21,458 nt of DNA, taken from assembly GCA_900540685.1 (NCBI GenBank), contig UQGS01000038.1:1-21458 (forward strand). The letters run 5' to 3'. The notes beneath the pieces are model-generated. The model saw only the letters and a program-made list of their open reading frames with translations. It searched no databases and was not told where the DNA came from. The DNA comes from an uncultured Catenibacterium sp. (GTDB taxonomy: Bacteria; Bacillota_I; Bacilli_A; Erysipelotrichales; Coprobacillaceae). Both the position numbers and the translations under genes were made by a program. Of this stretch, positions 1 to 7,365 are shown one piece after another; positions within the stretch are counted from its first letter, which is position 1; every line of letters starts with the position of its first letter.

Positions 1-1742
1 GTAATCATTCTTCTGAAGTTGAAGATTCTTTCTTCTTCGAAGAACATATGTTCTGTACGGCATAATCCGATACCTTCAGCACCAAATTGAGCAGCCTGTT
101 TAGCATCTCTTGGAGTATCCGCATTAGTTCTTACATATAATTTTCTTTCTTTATCAGCCCAAGCCATGAATGTTTCAAAATCACCACTAATAGCAGCAGG
201 AACAGTCTTGATCTTCTGAGCAAATACTTCACCTGTAGAACCATTTAATGATACATAATCACCTTCAGTTAATACTGTACCATCTGGTAATGTTAATGTC
301 TTCTTATCTTCAGAAACTCTTAATACACCACAACCAGCAACACAGCAAGTACCCATACCACGAGCAACTACTGCAGCGTGAGATGTCATACCACCACGTA
401 CTGTTAAGATACCTTTAGCTAAGTTCATACCTTCGATATCTTCTGGAGAAGTTTCATTACGAACTAAGATCATATCCTGTACACCATTTGCATGAGCTTC
501 CTGAACATCTTCAGCTGTGAAGTAGATATGTCCAGTAGCAGCACCTGGAGAAGCAGCTAAACCTGTCGCAACAGCCTTTGCAGCCTTATAGTCTTCTTTA
601 TCGAAGTTTGGATGTAATAGCTGATCTAACTGTTTTGGTTCAACCTTTAATAATGCTTCTTCTTCGTTGATCATGCCTTCTTCAACCATGTCAACAGCAA
701 TCTTTAATGCAGCCTGAGCAGTTCTCTTACCATTACGAGTCTGTAACATGAAGAGTTTACCATCTTCAATTGTGAATTCCATATCCTGCATATCTTTATA
801 ATGATCTTCAAGAATATGACAGATCTTCTGGAACTGTTCATAACATTCAGGCATTACTTCATTTAATGTAGCGATTGGCTGAGGTGTTCTGATACCAGCA
901 ACAACGTCTTCACCCTGAGCGTTCATTAAATATTCACCGAATAATTTATTTTCACCAGTTGCTGGGTTACGAGTGAAAGCAACACCAGTACCTGATTTAT
1001 CACTTCTGTTACCATAAACCATCTGCTGAACGTTTACAGCTGTACCCCAAGAACCTGGGATATCATTTAAACGACGATAAGTGATCGCACGATCATTGTT
1101 CCAAGAACCAAATACTGCTTCAACTGCAGCTAGTAACTGTTCGATTGGTTCCTGTGGGAAATCAACACCTGCATGTGCTTTATAAGCTTCTTTATATACT
1201 GCAACAACTTCTTTTAAGTCTTCTGCAGTTAATTCTGTATCGAATTCAACACCTTTTTCTTCTTTGATTGCATCGAATTTATGTTCGAAGTCTGATTTTG
1301 GGAATCCTTTTACAACGTCAGCGAACATCTGGATGAAACGACGATATGAATCATATACGAAACGTTCATTTCCAGTTGCAGCAGCGAATTCCTTAGCTAC
1401 TTCATCATTTAAACCTAAGTTTAATACTGTATCCATCATACCTGGCATTGAGATTCTTGCACCAGAACGTACAGATACTAATAATGGGTTCTTTGGATCA
1501 CCTAAAGTTCTTCCAGTGATTTCTTCAAGCTTTTTAACGTGTTCAACGATCTGTCCTTTAATATCATCTGAGATCATTTTTCCGTCTTCATAATATTGTG
1601 TACAAGCTTCTGTAGTCACTGTAAAGCCCTGAGGTACAGGTAAACCGATACCTGTCATTTCAGCAAGGTTGGCACCTTTACCACCAAGGAGATTACGCAT
1701 ATCCTTGTTACCTTCACTAAATAAGTAAACATATTTTTTCAT
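1..1742 (-). CDS. ppdK: Pyruvate, phosphate dikinase (N-terminal 580 residues; gene runs off the left edge)
   Basis: Interconverts pyruvate, ATP and phosphate with PEP, AMP and pyrophosphate in the cytosol; in anaerobes it commonly works in the glycolytic or gluconeogenic PEP/pyruvate node. I translated it by hand. It opens MKKYVYLFSEG, followed by LLGGKGANLAEM typical of the ATP-grasp nucleotide-binding domain. The phosphohistidine domain shows GGMTSHAAVVARGMG, and its His falls at residue 455, the same number as the catalytic His of the Clostridium symbiosum enzyme. The start of the PEP/pyruvate TIM-barrel domain follows (ADTPRDA, then GLCRTEHMFF). The family is about 870-880 residues long, so roughly 290 C-terminal residues lie outside the window. 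The ATG at 1740-1742 has an AGGAGG site 8-9 bases upstream. The gene has its own promoter with a cre-like box and follows a strong terminator, so it is transcribed separately from the folC pair. Confidence 0.96.
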   Translation of the reverse strand, partial: MKKYVYLFSEGNKDMRNLLGGKGANLAEMTGIGLPVPQGFTVTTEACTQYYEDGKMISDDIKGQIVEHVKKLEEITGRTLGDPKNPLLVSVRSGARISMPGMMDTVLNLGLNDEVAKEFAAATGNERFVYDSYRRFIQMFADVVKGFPKSDFEHKFDAIKEEKGVEFDTELTAEDLKEVVAVYKEAYKAHAGVDFPQEPIEQLLAAVEAVFGSWNNDRAITYRRLNDIPGSWGTAVNVQQMVYGNRSDKSGTGVAFTRNPATGENKLFGEYLMNAQGEDVVAGIRTPQPIATLNEVMPECYEQFQKICHILEDHYKDMQDMEFTIEDGKLFMLQTRNGKRTAQAALKIAVDMVEEGMINEEEALLKVEPKQLDQLLHPNFDKEDYKAAKAVATGLAASPGAATGHIYFTAEDVQEAHANGVQDMILVRNETSPEDIEGMNLAKGILTVRGGMTSHAAVVARGMGTCCVAGCGVLRVSEDKKTLTLPDGTVLTEGDYVSLNGSTGEVFAQKIKTVPAAISGDFETFMAWADKERKLYVRTNADTPRDAKQAAQFGAEGIGLCRTEHMFFEEERIFNFRRMI

Positions 1743-1779
1743 AACTACTAAATCCTCCTTATGTCTTTTCACTTCTCTT

Positions 1780-1808
1780 ATTATACACTTGAAAGGGCTT
1801 ACTTGCAA
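1780..1808 (-). promoter_or_regulatory. ppdK sigma-A promoter
   Basis: On the minus strand the -10 hexamer is a perfect TATAAT (1780-1785). The -35 TTGCAA (1803-1808) matches 4 of 6 consensus positions, and the spacer is 17 bases. It lies about 40 bases upstream of the ppdK start codon. The -35 element is inside the cre-like sequence. Confidence 0.75.
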
Positions 1809-1817
1809 ACGCTTTCT
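1803..1817. promoter_or_regulatory. cre-like CcpA operator over the ppdK -35 box
   Basis: TTGCAAACGCTTTCT fits the catabolite-responsive-element pattern WTGNAANCGNWNNCW at every position; against the stricter consensus ending in CA it differs by one base. Because it covers the -35 hexamer, CcpA binding here would be expected to repress ppdK when sugars are plentiful. The match is seen; the regulation is inferred. Confidence 0.65.
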
Positions 1818-1839
1818 TTTTTGTAATTGATTACACATT

Positions 1840-1907
1840 AAAAAAAAGCCCTATATAAGAGGATTATTATTGTTAAAAAAATAACAACTATTTTCTCTTA
1901 ATGGGCT
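1840..1907 (-). terminator. Composite intrinsic terminator of the folC/helicase-like operon
   Basis: Nested arms are AGCCC (1847-1851) with GGGCT (1903-1907), TAAGAG (1856-1861) with CTCTTA (1895-1900), and TTGTTA (1870-1875) with TAACAA (1882-1887). On the minus strand they are followed by eight T. The stop codon of the upstream gene (1898-1900) is part of the stem. Confidence 0.75.
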
Positions 1908-2995
1908 AAATGATGGATAATTGTGATTAATTGATCTGTTTGAAGTGTATGAAGCATGTCAGGATTTTTATAATACACTTCATATAGAAGATGATGTTTT
2001 GCCTCATAATCTTCCTTAGTGATATAAATAACAGGTAATGTTTCAAGAGATTTATTGTTTATATCATAGATATAAGAATGCTTCATTCCCTTAATACGTG
2101 ACAAGTGAGACTTGTATTGATATAGATTTCTCACCCCTAAATGAATAACTGTTTCACACTTTAAAGATAAGTGATGAGATGCCATATCTGACACAATCAA
2201 AAGACCGCCCTTTTTATTAAACTCATGCATGATGCGATACATAGTAGCACGATTCATAAATTGATGAATCATGAAATTGGCATGAAGTTCCTCTGCATAA
2301 TAAACAACATCTTCATAGCTTTGTACAAAGATTACCTGCTTCTCTTCTTTATTAAAATAATCATCCTGACAAATAAAATGTGTACATTCAGGAATGGATA
2401 AGTCTTCCTGAAGTATTATCTTGATATCATTCTTTAAATAATCATGATGTTTAAGACCATAAAGAATAGAAGCGCAATCTAGAGGCAAATGTGTCTTGAT
2501 TTCTTTGATTTCTCTTATTTCTTCACTAGAGAAATCATGAGAATCCTGATAGATAAGATAAGAGACAAAGTTTGTATCAATGACTTTTCTTCTGATATAT
2601 TCAAGTAATTTAGTCGGTGTGGTAAAGAGTATATCAATACCCTTATAGATTGTCTGACATTCTTCGAATGTATTGGTTCCTGAGTAGGATGTGACAAAAC
2701 GATATTGTGTGTATTTATTATATTCTTTCATATTAAAAGAAGAAGACATGAGTTCTTCTTTATGTCCAAGCAAGATGATCTGTGTCTTCTCTTCATGAAT
2801 CATTGAGGCTAGCATGGGTGGAATGATGGATAATAGGCGGTCCTTGGAAGAATCAACATTTAAGATAAATGACTGATTCTTCTCAATGAGTCTATAGGAC
2901 TGCTTCTGAATCAATCCAGGGGCAATCATTCCCATATCGCCTAATGCATGAATGACTTCATCAGGCCATGTATATTTAATAAATTTCTTCATCAT
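1898..2995 (-). CDS. DEAD-box-helicase-like protein with eroded catalytic motifs
   Basis: 365 residues with the order and spacing of the two RecA domains of a DEAD-box RNA helicase. A Q-motif-like stretch is seen (F5, then APGLIQ at 25-30), a TPTKLLEYI segment (126-134) where motif Ib TPGRLLD lies, a motif-IV-like VIFVQS (221-226), and a motif-V-like LLIVSDMASHHLSL (265-278). The catalytic motifs are not kept. The Walker A position reads VDSSKDR (47-53), the DEAD box reads QDSH (150-153), SAT reads ILYG (177-180), and the HRxGRxGR region reads SHLSRIKGM (296-304). ATP hydrolysis therefore looks unlikely. The frame is intact and overlaps the folC stop by 4 bases (ATGATGA-type junction) with no good ribosome site of its own, so it is probably translationally coupled to folC. 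It could be an RNA-binding or scaffold pseudo-helicase. The helicase ancestry is inferred from motif order, not from a search. Confidence 0.7.
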   Translation of the reverse strand: MMKKFIKYTWPDEVIHALGDMGMIAPGLIQKQSYRLIEKNQSFILNVDSSKDRLLSIIPPMLASMIHEEKTQIILLGHKEELMSSSFNMKEYNKYTQYRFVTSYSGTNTFEECQTIYKGIDILFTTPTKLLEYIRRKVIDTNFVSYLIYQDSHDFSSEEIREIKEIKTHLPLDCASILYGLKHHDYLKNDIKIILQEDLSIPECTHFICQDDYFNKEEKQVIFVQSYEDVVYYAEELHANFMIHQFMNRATMYRIMHEFNKKGGLLIVSDMASHHLSLKCETVIHLGVRNLYQYKSHLSRIKGMKHSYIYDINNKSLETLPVIYITKEDYEAKHHLLYEVYYKNPDMLHTLQTDQLITIIHHLAH

Positions 2996-4587
2996 TTAGA
3001 CAAGATATATTGTCTTACTTTAGAAATGAAATAGAGAGAACCTGTAATAAATACTACACCTTTATGATTAAATGCTTCGTCTACTGCATGTTTCCAGTCT
3101 TCATCTATCTTCACTGGGAAGTCTTCAGCGAGTTGTTTGGCAGTTGCACGGCGAGGATGATCAAACTCAGTCACAGTAATATCTTTAGATAAAGAGAGTA
3201 ATGTCTGCAACATATGATGAGTATCCTTGTCTCCTAATGCTGAAAAGATGATCTTGATATCTTTAAAATCACGCGCACTTTCAAAGAAGGCATCCATTCC
3301 TTCTCTATTATGTGCACCATCTACTATAATTAATGGATCCTTATGGATTGTTTCAAAACGTCCTTCCCAGACTGCATCATGCATACCTTTTTCTAGATCT
3401 GCATCCTTGAATGGGAATTCTTTTCTAATATATTCTAATATATTAATCGCAAGAGCACTGTTAGTGACCTGATAATGTGCTGAAGTAGAGAGATCAATAT
3501 GATAGCCATGATAATCATAAGAAATAGAGGCACCATAATAGACACGTTTAGGTTTTCTTATTTCAATGACATAAGAATGATGTTTATGGGCTTCTTCATA
3601 GAAGACTTCTAGACATTCTGGTCTTCTTTCTGCTGTCATATAAGGAATACCACGTTTAATGATTCCTGCTTTACTTCTAGCAATACTAGCATATGTATTA
3701 CCTAAGAAGTTGATATGATCCAAACCAATATTTGTATTGACTGTAAGTATTGGAGAAATGATATTTGTGGCATCCAGTGTTCCGCCGAGTCCTACTTCAA
3801 ATAAGGCAATATCAACTCCCTGTTCAATAAAATACATCACCGCAATAAAGACTTCTATTTCAAACTTAGAGAGCTCATAGGCCATCCAGTCATCCATATA
3901 ACGGTTTGCATAGCGTACAATAGTCGCTTCATCGATTGGTTCATCATTCACACGAATGATATCTAAACGATTCACTAAAGCAGGAGATGTAAATGTCCCT
4001 ACCTTATAACCAGCACACTTCAATACTTCTTTCGTATAGTTAGTGGTAGAGCCTTTTCCATTGGTTCCACCAATATGAACACATGTGAGTTTAGTCTGTG
4101 GGTCATAGAAGTCATACATGAAGTTCTTGAAGTTAGCGAGAGAATAAACACGATCCTTTTGTGCTTCAATAAATTCTAATACCTGATCATAATCATTAAA
4201 ACGAGGAAGAACTGGAATTGTCTTCTTCAACAAATAACGACCGTTGGATTCTACATCTACGACATAATCATGCTGCTTAAAGAAAGACAAATGTTCTTCA
4301 TCCGTATAGGCAGTCAATGGTTTTGTCACAAATCTTTCTGCCAATTCAAGAAGTTCTTCCTGTACAAGTGTATCCTGATAATCTTCAGATACATATATGA
4401 AAGATATATTGGATAAATCAAGTAATTCTAATATACCTACAATCACTTCTCCACTATAAGCCAAAAAGATCATCTTACATGGATCCTTTAAAGCTCTTGA
4501 TGTTTCATAATAGTCTTTTGCGAGAAACTGGACAATAGAGTCAATATCCTCTTTTGTCGCAATCTTATATTCAAAATTTTCATTCAT
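2992..4587 (-). CDS. folC: Folylpolyglutamate synthase / dihydrofolate synthase with an N-terminal GNAT-like domain
   Basis: Adds glutamate to folates (and possibly makes dihydrofolate from dihydropteroate), ATP-dependent, cytosolic. Residues from about 128 to the end are a complete FolC: P-loop GTNGKGST (174-181), TSPALVNRLDIIRVN, EVGLGGTLDATN (264-275), a conserved Lys in SKAGI (305-309), the C-domain DGAHN (423-427) and TGSLYF near the end. Residues 1-125 are extra. They look like a GNAT acetyltransferase fold (KIATKEDIDSIVQFL, then IFLAYSGEVIVGILEL), but the usual acetyl-CoA loop R/QxxGxG/A is replaced around YQDTLVQEEL, so acetyl-CoA binding is doubtful. I chose the ATG at 4585-4587 because AGGTGA stands 5 bases upstream; an in-frame GTG at 4596 overlaps that ribosome site. 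The next gene starts within its stop codon. Confidence 0.93.
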   Translation of the reverse strand: MNENFEYKIATKEDIDSIVQFLAKDYYETSRALKDPCKMIFLAYSGEVIVGILELLDLSNISFIYVSEDYQDTLVQEELLELAERFVTKPLTAYTDEEHLSFFKQHDYVVDVESNGRYLLKKTIPVLPRFNDYDQVLEFIEAQKDRVYSLANFKNFMYDFYDPQTKLTCVHIGGTNGKGSTTNYTKEVLKCAGYKVGTFTSPALVNRLDIIRVNDEPIDEATIVRYANRYMDDWMAYELSKFEIEVFIAVMYFIEQGVDIALFEVGLGGTLDATNIISPILTVNTNIGLDHINFLGNTYASIARSKAGIIKRGIPYMTAERRPECLEVFYEEAHKHHSYVIEIRKPKRVYYGASISYDYHGYHIDLSTSAHYQVTNSALAINILEYIRKEFPFKDADLEKGMHDAVWEGRFETIHKDPLIIVDGAHNREGMDAFFESARDFKDIKIIFSALGDKDTHHMLQTLLSLSKDITVTEFDHPRRATAKQLAEDFPVKIDEDWKHAVDEAFNHKGVVFITGSLYFISKVRQYILSK

Positions 4588-4614
4588 TTTTATCACCTGT
4601 TGATATATTAAAGT

Positions 4615-4643
4615 AAAAAGGATGGTTTGACCATCCTTTTTTT
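4615..4643. terminator. Intrinsic terminator after darA
   Basis: A perfect 6-bp stem, GGATGG (4620-4625) and CCATCC (4631-4636), has a 5-base loop. A-run and T-run flank it on both sides, so it can work in either direction. Here it ends darA transcripts on the minus strand, before folC. Confidence 0.85.
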
Positions 4644-4651
4644 GTCAATTA

Positions 4652-4978
4652 TTAGATTTTCTCAAAACGATCAACATCAACCACAAATACTGTAGCTCCA
4701 CCAACAAGTACATCTACCATAATTGGTGTAAAGAATTCTCCCATTTCTGTAGGTGGAACTGTAGGTTCCTTTTCTACACGTTTCTTTGCATTGGCTTTAA
4801 TGATTTCAATAGCGCTATCTACCTTATCATCATTTGTTCCTACAAAGAATGTTGTATTACCCTTCTTTAGGAAACCTCCTGAAGTAGCAAGCTTAGTCAC
4901 AAAGAAACCACCTTCAGTCAAAGCGCTCTGGACAGTAGAACTGTCATCATTATTCACAATCGCAATTATAAGTTTCAT
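4652..4978 (-). CDS. darA: Cyclic-di-AMP receptor, PII-like (DarA/PstA family)
   Basis: 108 residues, the usual family length. It is a small trimeric PII-like protein that binds c-di-AMP in the cytosol; its downstream partner is not established in most species. The signature GGFFVTKLATSGGFLKKGN lies at residues 23-41, with FFVGT (44-48) and the C-terminal strand VLVGGATVFVVDVDRFEKI (90-108). The C-terminal part holds the PPTEMGEFF stretch typical of this group rather than of GlnB, which has a Tyr-bearing T-loop. GGGAGGT is 8 bases before the ATG. It is a single-gene unit: divergent promoter on one side, terminator on the other. In many Firmicutes darA sits beside tmk and holB; here it faces mutY. 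Confidence 0.93.
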   Translation of the reverse strand: MKLIIAIVNNDDSSTVQSALTEGGFFVTKLATSGGFLKKGNTTFFVGTNDDKVDSAIEIIKANAKKRVEKEPTVPPTEMGEFFTPIMVDVLVGGATVFVVDVDRFEKI

Positions 4979-5017
4979 ACTATTGACCTCCCTAATATGA
5001 ATTAGTTATGTACTTAT

Positions 5018-5026
5018 ATTCTAGCA
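5018..5026 (-). promoter_or_regulatory. Extended -10 of the darA promoter
   Basis: The minus strand reads TGCTAGAAT: a TGn extension plus TAGAAT (5 of 6 matches), about 40 bases upstream of darA. I see no convincing -35 hexamer, which an extended -10 promoter may not need. Confidence 0.5.
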
Positions 5027-5055
5027 TATTTGAAGACAAAAATACACCTATATTA

Positions 5056-5061
5056 TATAAT
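5056..5061 (+). promoter_or_regulatory. -10 element of the mutY promoter
   Basis: A perfect TATAAT lies 17 bases before the mutY ATG. Transcription would start near 5068, giving a leader of only about 11 bases that just includes the GGTGA ribosome site (5069-5073). No clear -35 hexamer is present at normal spacing. Confidence 0.5.
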
Positions 5062-5078
5062 GGCTCATGGTGATTTAA

Positions 5079-6080
5079 ATGAGTATACAAGAAGAATTAA
5101 TAAAGTGGTATGAAGAAAATAAACGTGATCTTCCTTTTAGAGATATTAAAGATCCTTATAAGATATGGGTGAGTGAAATCATGTTGCAGCAGACAACCGT
5201 GACTGCAGTGATTCCCTACTATAATCGTTTCATAAAAAGATTTCCCGATATTAAGACTCTCGCAAGTGCCTCAATAGAGGAAGTCTATAAGTATTGGGAA
5301 GGATTAGGGTATTATCGTCGTGCATTACATCTACATAAGAGTGCACAGATGATGAAAGATAGCTTTCCTAGAGAATATGAGGATGTTCTTGCACTTATTG
5401 GTGTAGGGCCATATACAGCGAGCGCTATCATGAGTTTTGCATACCATCAGCCTTATATTGCGGTAGATGGGAATGCATTAAGAGTAATAAGCAGATTATA
5501 TGAGGTAGAAGATAATATTGCCTTGAATAAGACTGTGAAGAAGATCACAGAGATAGGCAATAAGTTAGTGATAGGATATGACTCCGCAAAGATCAATCAA
5601 GGGATCATGGATTTTGCGAATGCGATATGTTTACCTGTTCATCCTAAATGTGACATCTGTCCTATGCAGTGCTATTGTAAAGCCTATTCAACAAATAAGC
5701 AGGAAGTACTTCCTATCAATATCAAGAAGGTTAATAAGAAGAGTGTGTCTTATATGACAGGTATTGTGCTATATGATGATGAAGTGATGCTTATTAAAAA
5801 TAAAAATGGTTTACTAGAAAATATGTATTTACTCCCTCAATATGAAGTAGAGAGTCCTTATTCCTTTATAGATTCCTTTAAAGAAGAGTATGGTATAGAG
5901 TTAGAGGTATTATCCCATTTAAAGGATTTTAAGCATGTATTTACACATCGTACATGGCATATGCATGTTTATGTATTTAGAGCAAATAAACGTTCTATTG
6001 ACTTCTATACAAATAAAAAGCAGGAGGAACTTACTATTCCTACTGCTCATAAGAAAATACTAAAGTATTATCAAGGCTGA
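5079..6080 (+). CDS. mutY: A/G-specific adenine DNA glycosylase
   Basis: Removes adenine mispaired with 8-oxoguanine in base-excision repair. 333 residues, slightly short for the family. Catalytic Glu33 is in SEIMLQQT; the helix-hairpin-helix is LIGVGPYTASAI (106-117); catalytic Asp130 is in AVDGNALR. The iron-sulfur cluster Cys are at 184, 191, 194 and 200, the exact C-x6-C-x2-C-x5-C spacing. The C-terminal NUDIX-like domain that recognises 8-oxoG spans about 226-330 and includes FTHRTWHMHVYVF. The start ATG has a modest GGTGA site 5 bases away, and an upstream ATG at 5067 runs into a stop after three codons. It is the only plus-strand gene here and converges on phoH. Confidence 0.95.
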   Translation: MSIQEELIKWYEENKRDLPFRDIKDPYKIWVSEIMLQQTTVTAVIPYYNRFIKRFPDIKTLASASIEEVYKYWEGLGYYRRALHLHKSAQMMKDSFPREYEDVLALIGVGPYTASAIMSFAYHQPYIAVDGNALRVISRLYEVEDNIALNKTVKKITEIGNKLVIGYDSAKINQGIMDFANAICLPVHPKCDICPMQCYCKAYSTNKQEVLPINIKKVNKKSVSYMTGIVLYDDEVMLIKNKNGLLENMYLLPQYEVESPYSFIDSFKEEYGIELEVLSHLKDFKHVFTHRTWHMHVYVFRANKRSIDFYTNKKQEELTIPTAHKKILKYYQG

Positions 6081-6104
6081 TTAGAAATAATCAGTCTTAT
6101 TTGT
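6075..6104. terminator. Shared mutY/phoH terminator hairpin
   Basis: A nine-pair stem (6075-6083 with 6088-6096, one G-T pair) is closed by a GAAA tetraloop and followed on the plus strand by TTATTTGTT. The mutY stop codon is inside the left arm, and the phoH stop codon begins at the base right after the right arm. Confidence 0.7.
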
Positions 6105-7038
6105 TCATGTCATATTTTTCAATGATTCTTGCAACAACTGGATGACGTACTACATCTAGTGCTGTTAAGTATACAAAGGAAATACCTTTCACACCATCTA
6201 AGATCTTCATAGCATGCTTTAAGCCATTTGTTGTCTGTTTAGGTAAGTCAATCTGAGTAATATCCCCTGTAATACACATCTTAGAGTTAAAACCAAGACG
6301 TGTTAAGAACATCTTCATCTGATTGTCTGTTGTATTTTGTGCTTCATCTAGAATAACATAAGCATCTTCTAGTGTACGACCACGCATATAAGCAAGTGGA
6401 GCTATTTCAATAATACCCTTTTCAATCAGTTTCTCTGTATTTTCTGCACCTAACATATCATAAAGTGCATCATAAAGAGGTCTTAAATAAGGATCAATCT
6501 TTTCTTTAAGGTCTCCTGGAAGGAATCCTAGATTTTCTCCTGCTTCTACAGCTGGTCTAGTAAGAATGATTTTCTGTACTTCATGATTCTTTAATGCCTG
6601 TACAGCAAACACTACAGATAGATATGTTTTACCTGTACCAGCTGGGCCAATCGCAAATACAACATCATGATCCTTTAAAGAATGATAGTATTCTAGCTGT
6701 CCCATCGTCTTAGGATAAATGATCTTACCATGACTTGTACGCGCAATATGAATATCAAATAGAGAATCCATTTCATCAAGCTTACCATTACGTCCTAACT
6801 TGATGGCATATACAACATCTCTTTTAGAGATACGCACATCCTTTTTAGTCAATTTCGCAAGTACCTGAATAACCTTTTCTAATACAGGATCACTATGATC
6901 TAAATAAATATCTGTACCACGGACATTGATTGCAGTCTCAAATTCATCTTCTAATAATGCGATATTCTCATCACGTGGACCACATAATAATTGAATGGCA
7001 TCTAAGCTATATCCACTTAACTGAATCACTTTTTCCAT
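6097..7038 (-). CDS. phoH: PhoH-family ATPase (PhoL/YbeZ type)
   Basis: 313 residues, usual family length. It is a cytosolic P-loop ATPase related to the N-half of superfamily I helicases and linked in other bacteria to rRNA maturation with YbeY. The N-terminal 105 residues form the small KH-like region. Walker A is GPAGTGKT (131-138); RPAVEAGENLGFLPGD (161-176) is a family signature; Walker B is VILDEAQN (228-235); TGDITQIDLP is at 257-266. AAGGAAG stands about 6 bases before the ATG. In most Firmicutes ybeY follows phoH; here mutY converges immediately, so ybeY must be elsewhere or missing. Transcription probably comes partly by read-through from rpsU. Confidence 0.95.
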   Translation of the reverse strand: MEKVIQLSGYSLDAIQLLCGPRDENIALLEDEFETAINVRGTDIYLDHSDPVLEKVIQVLAKLTKKDVRISKRDVVYAIKLGRNGKLDEMDSLFDIHIARTSHGKIIYPKTMGQLEYYHSLKDHDVVFAIGPAGTGKTYLSVVFAVQALKNHEVQKIILTRPAVEAGENLGFLPGDLKEKIDPYLRPLYDALYDMLGAENTEKLIEKGIIEIAPLAYMRGRTLEDAYVILDEAQNTTDNQMKMFLTRLGFNSKMCITGDITQIDLPKQTTNGLKHAMKILDGVKGISFVYLTALDVVRHPVVARIIEKYDMNK

Positions 7039-7055
7039 AAAATCTTCCTTTCATT

Positions 7056-7084
7056 GAAAAAAAGAAGAGTCAGATGACTCTTCT
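7056..7084 (-). terminator. Terminator/attenuator between rpsU and phoH
   Basis: The arms AGAAGAGTCA (7063-7072) and TGACTCTTCT (7075-7084) are perfectly complementary and are followed on the minus strand by seven T. It would stop most rpsU transcripts and let some through to phoH. Confidence 0.85.
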
Positions 7085-7095
7085 AAAAATAAATC

Positions 7096-7281
7096 TTATC
7101 TACGACGTTTCTTCTGGTTCTTTCTAGCTGCTTCTGATTTCATTTTTCTCTTTAAACCAGGTTTAACATAGAATTCTCTTTTACGAGCTTCAGCAAGGGT
7201 TCCTGTTCTAGAAACTTGTCTCTTAAAACGACGTAAAGCATCATCTAAAGATTCATTTTCTCTTACTACTGTCTTTGCCAT
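7096..7281 (-). CDS. rpsU: 30S ribosomal protein S21
   Basis: 61 residues with the S21 pattern: VRENESLDDALRRFKRQV near the N-terminus (6-23), then EARKREFYVKPG, and a very basic C-terminal tail ending KKRRR. It is part of the small subunit platform near the anti-Shine-Dalgarno region of 16S rRNA. The ribosome site is an unusually long G run (AAAGGGGGGAAAG) before the ATG. The promoter is just upstream. The rpsU-phoH order resembles the rpsU-yqeY-phoH neighbourhood of Bacilli, without yqeY. Confidence 0.95.
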   Translation of the reverse strand: MAKTVVRENESLDDALRRFKRQVSRTGTLAEARKREFYVKPGLKRKMKSEAARKNQKKRRR

Positions 7282-7317
7282 TGAACTTTCCCCCCTTTAC
7301 CGCTAAATTCGAATATG

Positions 7318-7346
7318 ATTATACACAATGATTTCTAATAATGCAA
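7318..7346 (-). promoter_or_regulatory. rpsU promoter
   Basis: On the minus strand a perfect -10 TATAAT (7318-7323) is 17 bases from a weak -35 TTGCAT (7341-7346). A 9-base inverted repeat (7330-7338 and 7366-7374) has one arm in the spacer and the other over the stop of the upstream gene. Confidence 0.6.
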
Positions 7347-7365
7347 GCCTTTTTTGACTTAAAGT

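Noticed and set aside
1264..1593. 109-codon plus-strand open frame inside ppdK
   Set aside because: It is antisense to a well-conserved enzyme, has no ribosome site and no recognisable motif; it is a shadow of ppdK codon use.
4587..4596. GTG at 4596 as the folC start
   Set aside because: It overlaps the AGGTGA ribosome site that serves the ATG at 4587.
4652..4978. darA as a nitrogen-regulatory PII (GlnB/GlnK)
   Set aside because: The GGFFVTKLATSGGFLKKGN and PPTEMGEFF signatures are those of the c-di-AMP receptor, and no amtB or nitrogen gene is adjacent.
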